64,000 bases of DNA from Mucilaginibacter terrigena. GTDB lineage: Bacteria; Bacteroidota; Bacteroidia; Sphingobacteriales; Sphingobacteriaceae. Below the pieces are notes generated by a model that ran no database searches, was not told the DNA's origin, and worked only from the letters and a program-made list of their open reading frames with translations. The stretch lies in NCBI RefSeq assembly GCF_004168255.1, contig NZ_SEWG01000007.1, positions 1 through 64,000 on the forward strand, in the 5' to 3' direction. The position numbers and the translations under genes are program-made. Below, piece after piece: positions 16,246-25,176 of this stretch; position 1 is the stretch's first letter, and every line of letters starts with the position of its first letter.

Positions 16246-17547
16246 ATGGTGAACAGATCAAATAAGATATTTTTTATACTCCTTTGCCTTATCACGCTTA
16301 CGGGTTCCATGCCCGCCTTTGCCCAGGACGATGAGGACGGCATATCTACCGTACTTACCGCCGGCAGCAAAAACGCCATATTCGATAGTAACGCCAAATA
16401 TACATTCGAGGTAAAAAACCCTACGGATGTTTTGCAGGAGGGCACGGTATCGTACCTGATCACGCAGCATGGTAAAAAAATAGGTTCGGGAACGCAAAAA
16501 GCCCGCATAGGTAAAAAAAGCGCCGAGAAATACAACTTTGACCTGCCCGCCCTTAAATCGGGCTTTTACAAGGTAGATTTTATGGTGAACATCACCGAGT
16601 ACGATGATACCACCCGCCGTGTGTTCGGCATAAAGCCCGAGGAGATCCGCTCCAAATACGCCAAACCTGTCGATTTTGATGCTTTCTGGCAAAAAGCAAA
16701 GGATGAACTGGCCAAGGTAAAACCCGAGTTTAAAGTTACCGCCATGCCCAAAATGAACACCGATAACCGCAAGGTGTTCCTCATCGAAATGAAATCGCTG
16801 GATAACTACACCATTAGGGGGTGGATGACGGTACCCATAAGCAGTAACAAGAACCGCAAGTTTTCCGTATTACTTGGTTTACCGGGTTACCAGGTAAATT
16901 TGCTGCCCATAACCGGGCTGGATGAAGACCTTGCCATTATAACCCTTAACGTAAGGGGGCAGGGTAATAGTCGCGGGCCGATTGATACCCGCCGGGACGA
17001 GTTTATTTTTTACCATGTAGAAGACCGCGACCGTTACGTAATGAGGGGTGTAATTATGGATTGCATCCGCGCGGTTGATTTTGTGTACTCGCGGCCCGAG
17101 CTGAAGCACGATAATATACTGGTATCGGGCGGCAGTATGGGTGGGTACCTGGCTATTGCCACGGCAAGCCTCGATAAAAGGGTTAACCTGTGCTCGGCAC
17201 AAAACCCTATCCTGTGCGATGTAAATAATTTAGATGGCGAGGTTACCTGGCCGATAAACGATATAAAAAAATACATAAAAACACAACCGGGCTTAACCTT
17301 TACAAAGGTGCTTGATAACTTAAACTATTACGACGGGAAGAACTTTGCCAGCAACCTAACCTGCAATACCATTATGGGGATAGGCCTGTTAGACCCCTAC
17401 GCACCGCCGTATAACGAGTATGGTACGTATAACATCATCCCCGGTAAAAAAAGGCTGCTGGTGTTTAAGGACCTTGGGCACGAAGTAAGCCAGGTGTATA
17501 AAGATTTAGAGGGAAGGTGGATGCGCGACGCATTTGCATTATTTTAA
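16246..17547 (+). CDS. acetylxylan esterase-like protein (CE7/AXE1), secreted
   Basis: 433 aa. A signal peptide (about residues 1-26, ending PAFAQ) is followed by a beta-rich N-terminal domain of about 110 aa and an AXE1/CE7 catalytic domain. Visible: RGQGNSRG (oxyanion motif), the nucleophile elbow GGSMGG, GLLDPYAPPYNEY with the catalytic Asp, and the His in LGHEV. CE7 enzymes remove acetyl groups from xylo-oligosaccharides and related compounds. Directly follows the acyltransferase, so the operon couples a membrane acyltransferase and a secreted deacetylase. Confidence 0.88.
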   Translation: MVNRSNKIFFILLCLITLTGSMPAFAQDDEDGISTVLTAGSKNAIFDSNAKYTFEVKNPTDVLQEGTVSYLITQHGKKIGSGTQKARIGKKSAEKYNFDLPALKSGFYKVDFMVNITEYDDTTRRVFGIKPEEIRSKYAKPVDFDAFWQKAKDELAKVKPEFKVTAMPKMNTDNRKVFLIEMKSLDNYTIRGWMTVPISSNKNRKFSVLLGLPGYQVNLLPITGLDEDLAIITLNVRGQGNSRGPIDTRRDEFIFYHVEDRDRYVMRGVIMDCIRAVDFVYSRPELKHDNILVSGGSMGGYLAIATASLDKRVNLCSAQNPILCDVNNLDGEVTWPINDIKKYIKTQPGLTFTKVLDNLNYYDGKNFASNLTCNTIMGIGLLDPYAPPYNEYGTYNIIPGKKRLLVFKDLGHEVSQVYKDLEGRWMRDAFALF

Positions 17548-17555
17548 CTTGAAAA

Positions 17556-18401
17556 ATGAATTTACCTAAAACTTACTTAAAGTATTTACTGATAGCCATA
17601 GGCCTGATAATGCTGGCACCCAACAGCAGCCATGCAGGCGGTTTCCCGGTGCGGCCAAAAAGGTTGTTGCTATCGCCATCGTTCAGTTATTTTTATGCCG
17701 ACAGGGGCTGGGATTCGCTGCGCCGTAAAACGCTGTTCCCGCAGGGCGGGCAGTTCGAGTCGTTAGGGTTTTCGTTATATGCCGAGTATGGCTTAAGCAG
17801 GCGTTTTACTTTGGTGGCTTTGTTGCCTTATGTAAAAAACACATACGAAGATAACACCGCCAAAACCGTAACCATGGGCTTTACCGACCTGGAAGTGGGG
17901 GTTCGTTACTATTTGGCCAACATCAATTACATCTATTATTTTACCATACAGGGTACATTTGTACAGCCCCTGTACAACGACCTTGGCCTGGGCTACAAAC
18001 AGCAGGGTGCGGAAATTAAGCTGGCCTTTGCGGGTAGCGGCAAGGTGCTGGGCAAAAATTACTATTTCACTTTAGAGAATGGCGTGCGCCAGTACTTTGG
18101 CCCGCAAGGCCCTATACAGGACAGGTACACCGGCTCCTTCGGGTTAACGCTGGACAGGAAGTTCCGTCACCAGGTATCGGTATCGGTAGGCGGGTTTTAT
18201 TCGGCCAGTAGCTTTACCAGATTTTCGCCTATCCAGTCGGCCAATAAAAACTTCGCGTTTAACCAGGCCTCGTTAACGTATGGATACACCTTTAACAGGC
18301 GGTTCTCAACGTTCTTATCGGCAGGGCATTTTATAAACGGCCGTAACACCGGCGATGGCACCACGGCGTCTGTAGCATTTTTATACAAGCCTTTTAGATA
18401 G
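17556..18401 (+). CDS. outer-membrane beta-barrel protein, unknown function
   Basis: 281 aa. Signal peptide (about residues 1-28, ending SSHAG). The mature part consists of alternating amphipathic beta strands with aromatic ends (YYLANINYIYYFTIQGTF, RFTLVALLPYV) and the chain ends in YKPFR, consistent with an outer-membrane barrel of about 12 strands. It resembles the transporter/MetA-like barrels in outline only. Third gene of the operon, 8 bp after the esterase and 12 bp before the TPR gene. Confidence 0.65.
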   Translation: MNLPKTYLKYLLIAIGLIMLAPNSSHAGGFPVRPKRLLLSPSFSYFYADRGWDSLRRKTLFPQGGQFESLGFSLYAEYGLSRRFTLVALLPYVKNTYEDNTAKTVTMGFTDLEVGVRYYLANINYIYYFTIQGTFVQPLYNDLGLGYKQQGAEIKLAFAGSGKVLGKNYYFTLENGVRQYFGPQGPIQDRYTGSFGLTLDRKFRHQVSVSVGGFYSASSFTRFSPIQSANKNFAFNQASLTYGYTFNRRFSTFLSAGHFINGRNTGDGTTASVAFLYKPFR

Positions 18402-18413
18402 CACACAACAGAT

Positions 18414-20435
18414 ATGGCCAGATTATTCCTTCTATTTTTTCTATTACCCTTTTGCTGCGCTGCTCAAACAGCCGAAACTTTGATGCAAAGCGGTAACGCG
18501 AAAGCAGGCCAAAAGAATTATAACGCTGCCATTGCCGATTTTACCAAAGCCATACAGTTGGATGCCAAAAACGGTCGTGCCTACTTTTACCGCGCCAATG
18601 CTTATAACGACCTGAAGGAATACACCATGGCCGTGCAGGATTACGACCGATCTATCGAGCTTGACCCTAAAAACCCCTTCGCTTATTTTTATCGCGGTAA
18701 CGCAAATAACGCGCAGCAAAAATATGCCGATGCCATAACCGATATTACCAAAGCCATTGCCCTTGCGCCCAATGCCGATATGTACCATTACCGTGCCAAT
18801 GCAAAGGCCAGCCTGGGCGACCACGCCGGCGCGGTTGAAGACTTTACCAAAGCCATCGCCTTAAACCCTAAAGATCCATCGTTATACGAATACCGTGGCG
18901 TGGCCAAAAGCAACCTGACGGACAACGACGGAGCCATAGAAGATTATGATAAAGCGGTTGCGCTCGACCCAAAAAATTCCGACCTGATCTATTACCGGGG
19001 CAACGCCAAAGGCAATGTGGGCGATTTTAAGGGTGCCATTGCTGATTATACCGCGGCATTGGCCCTAAATCCTAAAAATGCCGAAGCTGTATTTTATCGC
19101 GGTAACGCATATGGCAACCTCAAAAATTATAATGCTGCCATTGCCGATTATAAAAAGGTTATTACGCTAAACCCCAAAATGCCAAACCTTTACAAATACC
19201 TGGCAAACGCACTAAGCAATAATAACGATAAAAAGGCCGCGCTGGAGTATTTTGCACAGGCCATAAAGCTTGACCCTAACAACTACGAGTTATACCTGTT
19301 TGACGGCATTGTAAGGCATAACATAGATGATTTGGAAGGCGCCATGACCGACTTTAACAAATCTATCGAACTGAAGGAGAACTCGGATGCTTACCAGAAC
19401 CGGGCAGATCTGAAAGTTAACCAAAAAAACTTCGACGAGGGTAAAGAGGATGCTGATAAGGCCATCGAGCTGGATGCCAAAAACAGTTATGCCTATATCA
19501 CCCGCGCCCGTGCCGAACTGGAACTGAAAGACACCGTTACCGCCCTGGCCGACCTGAACCTGGGCATAAAAATGAACCCCAATAACGATTACTCGTATGT
19601 TGTTTTGGGGATGATCGCCTATGGCCGTAAGGATTACGCCACAGCGCTTAAAAACTACACCCACTCGCTGGAAATACAGCCCGGCAATGTGGAAACCCGC
19701 CTGAGGCGTGCCGATGTGCGCTTAAAAGTTGGCGACAGGCCGGGTGCCTTAGCCGATTATAAGAAGATAGCGGATATTGGTACCGATGACGATAACTTCT
19801 ATTCGCGCATGGTAAAGGCGATGATGAAGGCCCGTTTCTACAGCGAAAGCCTGCCTATATTAAATGACCTGATCACCAAAAACCCAAAAGTAGCTACTTT
19901 TTATGTGGGGCGCGGCGCTGCTAAACAAAGCATGGGCAACCCTAATGGCGCTATTTTAGATTATAACATCGCCATAAAAATGGATACTGCATCAGTTGAA
20001 GCTTACAGTAACCGGGGCAGCGCCAAATTCGACCTGAAGGATTATCCTGGTGCACTGGCAGATATTGCCAAAGCCATCAAGATCCATGAGGGTGACGAGG
20101 AGCCGTACCTGATCCGTGCAAAGGTGCGCATGGCCATGAAGAACTACCAGGGCGCTATAGACGACTATAACAGCGTTTTATTTATCAACCTGGATAACAA
20201 CATCATTTTTGCTTATCGTGGCCTGGCACAAAGCTATTTGCCCAATACACAGCGCATGAACGCCGACTTTAACTACGCCCTAAAGCTGGAACCTAAAAAC
20301 GAAGAGGTGTACTACCTGCGCGGCCTGGCCCGTATCAATACCAAAGATGTTACCGGCGCGTGTGCAGATTTTAAACAGGCTGTTGTTTTAGGATCAAAAG
20401 CCGCGGTGGAAGAGGCGAAGAAGTATTGTAAGTAA
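18414..20435 (+). CDS. periplasmic TPR-repeat protein
   Basis: 673 aa. Signal peptide (1-17, ending CCAAQ), then about 18 tetratricopeptide repeats of 34 residues, most with the pattern YFYRGNA..N....Y..AI.DY.KAI.L.PK. The repeats make a long superhelical scaffold for protein contacts. Last gene of the acyltransferase-esterase-barrel operon, so it may hold the cell-surface parts together. The regular internal repetition could make this gene prone to recombination. Partner unknown. Confidence 0.85.
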   Translation: MARLFLLFFLLPFCCAAQTAETLMQSGNAKAGQKNYNAAIADFTKAIQLDAKNGRAYFYRANAYNDLKEYTMAVQDYDRSIELDPKNPFAYFYRGNANNAQQKYADAITDITKAIALAPNADMYHYRANAKASLGDHAGAVEDFTKAIALNPKDPSLYEYRGVAKSNLTDNDGAIEDYDKAVALDPKNSDLIYYRGNAKGNVGDFKGAIADYTAALALNPKNAEAVFYRGNAYGNLKNYNAAIADYKKVITLNPKMPNLYKYLANALSNNNDKKAALEYFAQAIKLDPNNYELYLFDGIVRHNIDDLEGAMTDFNKSIELKENSDAYQNRADLKVNQKNFDEGKEDADKAIELDAKNSYAYITRARAELELKDTVTALADLNLGIKMNPNNDYSYVVLGMIAYGRKDYATALKNYTHSLEIQPGNVETRLRRADVRLKVGDRPGALADYKKIADIGTDDDNFYSRMVKAMMKARFYSESLPILNDLITKNPKVATFYVGRGAAKQSMGNPNGAILDYNIAIKMDTASVEAYSNRGSAKFDLKDYPGALADIAKAIKIHEGDEEPYLIRAKVRMAMKNYQGAIDDYNSVLFINLDNNIIFAYRGLAQSYLPNTQRMNADFNYALKLEPKNEEVYYLRGLARINTKDVTGACADFKQAVVLGSKAAVEEAKKYCK

Positions 20436-20442
20436 TAACAAA

Positions 20443-20540
20443 TTGTCATGCTGAACGCAGTGAAGCATCTATTCACAGCCATGCATGTAGGCGATTGCAC
20501 AGTTCGCGAATAGATCCTTCGCTATCGCTCAGGATGACAA
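20443..20540 (-). repeat. GTCATCCTGAG palindromic repeat, copy 4 (reverse)
   Basis: Here the ends are TTGTCATGCTGAACGCAGTG and GCTCAGGATGACAA, so the element is inverted with respect to the other copies. It lies in the gap between the convergent TPR and SRPBCC genes and could serve as a bidirectional hairpin. Confidence 0.85.
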
Positions 20541-20550
20541 AGGCAAATTT

Positions 20551-21018
20551 CTACATCTTCCCAAACAACTCTTCAATGGCCTTTACCCGGTATTCAAATA
20601 TTTTTTTGATCTTACCGGCCACAAATACGTTATTGGTTAACCGGCCAATGATGCCGAATGGGATAGCATAGTTTAATATATCAGTCATCTCCACGCCGCC
20701 GGGGATCTCTTTGAAATGGTGCTGGTGGTGCCATAGGGCGTATGGGCCAAAGCGCTGCTCGTCCACAAAGTATTTACTTTCCTGTACATGGGTTATTTCG
20801 GTCATCCAGTTTAGCTTGATGCCCAAAAGCGGCGAGATCTTGTAGGTGATGATCATCCCCGCGTACATTTTAGTTTGGGCACTATAATCGGATGTTACCA
20901 CAAACCGCATGTCGGGCGGGGTTATCTTCTCCAGGTTAAGCGGCGACGAAAAAAAATCCCATGCCTGCTTCAAACTTATGGGAATATCCTGCTTTAATTT
21001 TAACGCGTATGTTTTCAC
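20551..21018 (-). CDS. SRPBCC-family ligand-binding protein
   Basis: 155 aa. The pattern PISLKQAWDFFSSPLNLEKITPPDMRF at the start, GMIITYKISPLLGIKLNWMTEITHV in the middle and a C-terminal helix (KIKKIFEYRVKAIEELF) fit the SRPBCC/START-like fold (COG4276 type), which encloses a hydrophobic ligand. No signal or membrane segment. Substrate unknown. A repeat array separates it from the rhodanese gene. Confidence 0.8.
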   Translation of the reverse strand: MKTYALKLKQDIPISLKQAWDFFSSPLNLEKITPPDMRFVVTSDYSAQTKMYAGMIITYKISPLLGIKLNWMTEITHVQESKYFVDEQRFGPYALWHHQHHFKEIPGGVEMTDILNYAIPFGIIGRLTNNVFVAGKIKKIFEYRVKAIEELFGKM

Positions 21019-21040
21019 GATGGTGTAACAGGCTGTTTGG

Positions 21041-21156
21041 GTAATTGTTGTATTCTTTTATTGTTGGGCTAAAGCTATTGTTATATTGTTTGATGGTTGT
21101 ATTGTCCAGCAATCGAACAATTCAACAATATAGCAATCCAGCAATACAACAATTAC
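21041..21156. repeat. 8-nt periodic inverted array C
   Basis: Left arm GTAATTGTTGTATT; the right arm on the minus strand reads GTAATTGT, TGTATTGC, TGGATTGC, TATATTGT, TGAATTGT, TCGATTGC, i.e. an 8-nt period around ATTG. It occupies the gap between two minus-strand genes. Confidence 0.65.
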
Positions 21157-21995
21157 AACCCATTCGCTTCCGTAGCTATTGGCAGTTCCCTGCGGCTCCA
21201 TTCACTCCACGAACCCACATAAAGCTTAGGCCCGGTTATACCCGCATGCTCCATACCCAGCAGGGTGTGGCAGGCCGTAACGCCCGATCCGCAATGCACT
21301 ATAACATTTTCGGGCTTAACATCTCCTATAGTTTCGTTATAAAGGGTAGCCAGCGCCTGCGACGTTAGGTATTTGCCCCCGGGAGATAGGCTGTTGCTGT
21401 AAAACAGGTTTACGGCCCCCGGTATATGCCCGGCCACAAGGTCGAGCGGTTCGGTGTGGCCTAAGTACCGCGCACCCTCGCGCACATCAATAACCACGCG
21501 GTCGTCGGCTTTGGCAGCAGCTTTCACTTCTTCAATATCCACGGTATTGCGGTAGGCCGGCGGCACGGGGTAAGGCGTAACTGCAACGGGCTGGTAATCA
21601 TCGGTGCTTAGCGCTACTCCCTCGTCGGTGGCGGCTTTTAACCCGCCATTTAGTACTTGTACATGTGGGTGGCCTATCGATCGCAGCATCCACCACAGGC
21701 GTGCGCCGCCCATCGCCGCCGCCTTATCATCGTAAACCACAATGTGGCTATCGGGCCTTATGCCCCAGCGCCCCAAAGTAGCGGTAAAATCTTTTAATGA
21801 TGGTAAGGGGTGCCGTCCGCCAAAGGCAGGGTCCTCGGGGTGTTCGGCCAGGTCATTATCCAGCGTGGCTAAAATGGCATTGGGCAGGTGGCCTGCAAGG
21901 TAACGTTCGCGGGCGTTGGCGCCTGCGCGTACATCAATCAATATGGTTTCGGGGTCAAGTACCCGCGGGTCGGTAATTTCTATTAATGGGGACAT
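21153..21995 (-). CDS. sulfurtransferase with two rhodanese domains
   Basis: 280 aa, two rhodanese domains: an inactive N-terminal one (VLDPETILIDVRAGANARERYLAGHLPNAI) and an active C-terminal one with the loop VHCGSGVTAC (about residues 234-243). The CGSGVT loop is of the 3-mercaptopyruvate-type class, so it probably transfers sulfur from 3-mercaptopyruvate or thiosulfate. No signal peptide, hence cytoplasmic. The C-terminus runs next to array C. Confidence 0.9.
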   Translation of the reverse strand: MSPLIEITDPRVLDPETILIDVRAGANARERYLAGHLPNAILATLDNDLAEHPEDPAFGGRHPLPSLKDFTATLGRWGIRPDSHIVVYDDKAAAMGGARLWWMLRSIGHPHVQVLNGGLKAATDEGVALSTDDYQPVAVTPYPVPPAYRNTVDIEEVKAAAKADDRVVIDVREGARYLGHTEPLDLVAGHIPGAVNLFYSNSLSPGGKYLTSQALATLYNETIGDVKPENVIVHCGSGVTACHTLLGMEHAGITGPKLYVGSWSEWSRRELPIATEANGL

Positions 21996-22000
21996 GGTAG

Positions 22001-22139
22001 TTAGAGATTAGTTAATCAGGACTTAGAGATTAGGTGAACCATGGCCAAATAATCTCCAAAACCTTGCCGGCAAGTTAAAAAAAGCCTGCCAAAAACAAAA
22101 TAACACCGGCAACTAATCTCTAATTACTAATCTCTGTCC
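22001..22139. repeat. periodic inverted array D (TTAGAGA words)
   Basis: The left arm contains TTAGAGATTAG twice; the right arm is ACTAATCTCTAATTACTAATC, its inverse. Arms about 70 bp apart between the rhodanese and YkuK-like genes. Confidence 0.6.
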
Positions 22140-22140
22140 C

Positions 22141-22614
22141 TTACTGCACCATCTTATTGGCACAGCACGAGCTGGCGAAGGCCTCGGGTTTGGCCTTAAA
22201 TACAAAGCCCATGCTCAGGATGTAGCCCATTGCTTCGTGCAGGGCAGCGTTGCTTTTAAACATAGGGTTGGTGTTGATGTCGGCGTGTACCTCAAGGCCT
22301 ACATCATACAGGTCAAGCAGGTCGCAAAGCTTGTAGGCAATATCAATAGATTTTTGCACCTCGTAAAGCATCCGTTCCTTTATGCTCATTTTTTGCGAGG
22401 TACGTTCCTGGTGAATGAACATGAAGGCGCCGCGCTGTTCGCGGATAAAAACAATAACGGTAGCAAAATCGGTAACAGAGCCCTTCACCTGCGAATCTGT
22501 ACCGATACAAACTTTTAATTTATTGCCCAGGTTGGTTTCCCGTTCAATGGCAGCTTCCACTTCTTCCAATATGGGTGTTTGGATCACCTCTCCGCTAAAT
22601 TTTCTCCAGGTCAT
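22141..22614 (-). CDS. YkuK-like RNase H-fold protein (DUF458)
   Basis: 157 aa. KVCIGTDSQVKG (about residues 33-44) with its Asp, followed by TVIVFI and a conserved E in the following helix, and VGLEVHADINTNPMFKSN, matches the YkuK/DUF458 family with an RNase H-like fold. The acidic residues suggest metal binding, but no activity has been shown for the family that I know. The C-terminus has a CC pair (ASSCCANK). Confidence 0.82.
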   Translation of the reverse strand: MTWRKFSGEVIQTPILEEVEAAIERETNLGNKLKVCIGTDSQVKGSVTDFATVIVFIREQRGAFMFIHQERTSQKMSIKERMLYEVQKSIDIAYKLCDLLDLYDVGLEVHADINTNPMFKSNAALHEAMGYILSMGFVFKAKPEAFASSCCANKMVQ

Positions 22615-22756
22615 AAAAATTGTATTAGAGTTATTTTAGTACGGCCTTTTTACAGGTCTATAAAAATAAGCGATAAACAATTTTATAAACGTTATTATGC
22701 GGTTATTTATTTGTTAACATTTACCTGAATATTAACAGGTTAGGTAAATACTATTC

Positions 22757-23347
22757 CTATCGCTGGCTTAACTCCGCCTCATCGATATATATTTTAAACC
22801 TCGGGAACATCGTACCTTCTACCTTTATGGATTTTATACGGCCGGATACACCGTACACCTTGCCTGCATTGTTTTTAAACTCATCCAGCGGCATGGCTTT
22901 TTTGGGTATGATATACTCAAAGCTAAAGATCTGCGTCGCTTTTATATTCGAAGCAGTTACCATCAGGGTATCGGTTTTATCATTTACAAGCTGGATGCTG
23001 TTGAACCCTTCTTTTGAAGTAAGCGGGTGCCCGGCCAATATTACCCTGCGCCCTGCGAAGGCAGCTACTTTCTTTTGGGCTTCGTTCTTTGTCACTTTTT
23101 GCTCGTTCATCAGCCCCGCTTCCGAAAGGATGTACATATACCTTAAACCGGCCGCTTCGTCCCCGTCCTTATCTGCATCCGGGATCCTTTTTAAAAATTG
23201 CAGCGACAGGCTGTTAGCCCCATCCCACTGCTCGGCCGAAAGATACCCGATCAGCTTATCCCATTCTTCATCTTTTGTTATCGATTGGGCTTTCAGGTTA
23301 ATAGAGATCATAAGCAGCAGGACAAACAGCGCAAGTATTTTTTTCAT
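22757..23347 (-). CDS. secreted protein of unknown function
   Basis: 196 aa from the ATG at 23347, chosen because a standard signal peptide starts there (MKKILALFVLLLMISINLKAQ). The mature part begins with a helical region (DKLIGYLSAEQWDGANSLSLQFLKRI) and ends with a beta-rich part (SFEYIIPKKAMPL, RFKIYIDEAEL). No family recognised. It is divergent from the M23 peptidase gene across 64 bp, so they may share a regulatory region. Confidence 0.7.
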   Translation of the reverse strand: MKKILALFVLLLMISINLKAQSITKDEEWDKLIGYLSAEQWDGANSLSLQFLKRIPDADKDGDEAAGLRYMYILSEAGLMNEQKVTKNEAQKKVAAFAGRRVILAGHPLTSKEGFNSIQLVNDKTDTLMVTASNIKATQIFSFEYIIPKKAMPLDEFKNNAGKVYGVSGRIKSIKVEGTMFPRFKIYIDEAELSQR

Positions 23348-23411
23348 GGTGTAATATAACAACCAAAAATTGCATACCGCGTTGCTTTTTTATAAATTTA
23401 GTCACCAATTT

Positions 23412-24119
23412 ATGAAGAAGCTGCTACTGATATTCGCTATCCCTTTATTTACAATTTCGGCTTTTGCGCAGGATGTAAGATCTATATGCATAAAAATTAA
23501 CGAGCTTAATAATCGGGTACTTAACGGCACCATTAAACGGGCCGATGCGGCAAGGCAGTTTAAAACATTGCTGATACAGATAAAGGTAAGCGCTTCTGCA
23601 AATAACCCCACCTGGATATTCCCGCTTAGCGGTTACAAAAGCAGCGCTATTGGCGGCACAAACGGCAATGGCTACAGCGATAAGGGCTATAACTACCTTG
23701 ATGGCAACAAGCACGCCGCCCACCCTGCCCATGATATTTTCATAACCGATAAAAACCAGGACGGCATTGACGATAAAACAAGCAAACCTGTTGATGTACT
23801 GGTGGTGGCCGATGGTATTGTTGTAGCCTGCAGTAATCAGTGGGAACCTGCAAGCACCCTGCGCGGCGGCAAATTTATTTGGGTGTACCACCCGGCAACG
23901 GGCATATTTACTTATTATGCGCACAACCGCGCCATATTTGTAAACCCCGGCGATGAATTAAAAGCCGGCGACAAGATTGCCCAAGTTGGCCGTACCGGAT
24001 TAAATGCTTACAAGAAACGCTCGCCTACGCATTTACATTTTTCTGCATTTAAAATAGTGAATGGGCTGCCTGTACCTTTTAACCCCTACCGGCAACTGGT
24101 TAAATCAATAAAACGATGA
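23412..24119 (+). CDS. secreted M23-family metallopeptidase
   Basis: 235 aa from the ATG at 23412, where a signal peptide starts (MKKLLLIFAIPLFTISAFAQ). The LytM domain shows HPAHDIF (H-x3-D zinc site), then GIVVACSN, YYAHN and the second zinc motif HLHFS near the C-terminus. M23 enzymes cut peptidoglycan peptides or act as LytM activators. An insert with a calcium-loop-like DKNQDGIDDKT follows the first zinc motif. The next gene overlaps by 4 bp (ATGA), so translation is coupled to the DUF4846 protein. Confidence 0.88.
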   Translation: MKKLLLIFAIPLFTISAFAQDVRSICIKINELNNRVLNGTIKRADAARQFKTLLIQIKVSASANNPTWIFPLSGYKSSAIGGTNGNGYSDKGYNYLDGNKHAAHPAHDIFITDKNQDGIDDKTSKPVDVLVVADGIVVACSNQWEPASTLRGGKFIWVYHPATGIFTYYAHNRAIFVNPGDELKAGDKIAQVGRTGLNAYKKRSPTHLHFSAFKIVNGLPVPFNPYRQLVKSIKR

Positions 24120-24874
24120 AAAATATTTTAGCCTTGATTTTATTGGTATCTATGGTATCGTTTATCCCTGCGGATAATGTGCATACGCGCTTTAAGCCAT
24201 CAGCAGGATATGCGAATATTGCTGTTGCACCGGGCAGTTTTGGGGCATACCTGCAAAACCTGAAGCTTAAACCTGCAGGCACCCATACCAAAACCTATAC
24301 CGGCAGCATCGCCCGCACCGACCCTTACACCGCCGCCGTGGTTGATATGAGCGTTGGCACACAAGACCTGCAGCAATGCGCCGACGCCGTAATGCGCCTG
24401 CGCGCCGAATACCTGTATCAGCAGGCAAACTACAAAGCCATATCCTTTAACTTCACCAGCGGGTTTAAATGTGATTATGTGCACTATGCCAACGGTTACC
24501 GTTACGCCAATGAGCGCTGGGTACTAAAAGGAAAAAAGGATTACAGCTATCCCAACTTTTTACGCTATATGAACCTGGTGTTCTCGTACGCGGGCACCTT
24601 ATCATTACAAAAAGAATTAAAGCCGGTTACCAACCCTGATGATATAAAGGCCGGGGATGTGTTTATAAAAGGCGGCTCGCCGGGGCATTGTTTTATGGTG
24701 ATGGATGTATCCGAAAATGCCGCCCATAAAAAACAGTTCCTGCTGGCGCAAAGCTTTATGCCTGCTCAAAATATACAGGTACTGCAAAATGGCTCGCCTT
24801 GGTTTAGTTTGGGTACCGTAGCCGGGATCCCCTACGGCGAATTGGTAGATGCAAAGTATTTGAAAAGGTTTTGA
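24116..24874 (+). CDS. DUF4846 domain protein, secreted
   Basis: 252 aa with a short N-terminal signal (MKNILALILLVSMVSFIPADN). The body matches DUF4846: FGAYLQNLKLKP, VVDMSVGTQDLQQCADAVMRLRAEYLY, FNFTSGFKCDY, DVFIKGGSPGHCFMVMDV, FLLAQSFMPAQNIQVL and a YGELVD end. The GHC...D arrangement recalls cysteine peptidase/transglutaminase-like (NlpC-related) enzymes, but no function is established. Start overlaps the M23 stop by 4 bp, so the two probably act together on the cell wall. Confidence 0.85.
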   Translation: MKNILALILLVSMVSFIPADNVHTRFKPSAGYANIAVAPGSFGAYLQNLKLKPAGTHTKTYTGSIARTDPYTAAVVDMSVGTQDLQQCADAVMRLRAEYLYQQANYKAISFNFTSGFKCDYVHYANGYRYANERWVLKGKKDYSYPNFLRYMNLVFSYAGTLSLQKELKPVTNPDDIKAGDVFIKGGSPGHCFMVMDVSENAAHKKQFLLAQSFMPAQNIQVLQNGSPWFSLGTVAGIPYGELVDAKYLKRF

Positions 24875-24924
24875 TAAGGCTGTAAATCCAATCAACAATT
24901 TATCGGTTTACCTGTTATGCTAAC

Positions 24925-25176
24925 ATGACAACACCTGCAAACAACCCCGATAAACCTTCGCCATCAGACACACCTACAAACAGGCCGCATGATGAAGGCC
25001 ATAAAAGTGTTGTAAAAAAAGAGGATAAGGAATACCATGCCGACGAGCCTCAACAGGAGAACGTGGCTAAATATTACGAAAACCGCGAGCAGCCGGTTAC
25101 CCCGGTGAAAAACCCGCCTAAAGAAGACCAGCCAAATGGTGCTGTAGATGGTGCACGCCGTTTAGAATCTAAGTAA
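24925..25176 (+). CDS. small hydrophilic protein, unknown
   Basis: 83 aa, very rich in Pro, Asp, Glu, Asn and Lys with almost no hydrophobic core (PDKPSPSDTPTNRPHDEGHKS), so likely disordered. No signal peptide. It lies 50 bp after the DUF4846 gene and its stop is adjacent to the stop of the convergent ABC transporter gene. Similar small disordered proteins are common in Sphingobacteriaceae; function unknown. Confidence 0.6.
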   Translation: MTTPANNPDKPSPSDTPTNRPHDEGHKSVVKKEDKEYHADEPQQENVAKYYENREQPVTPVKNPPKEDQPNGAVDGARRLESK

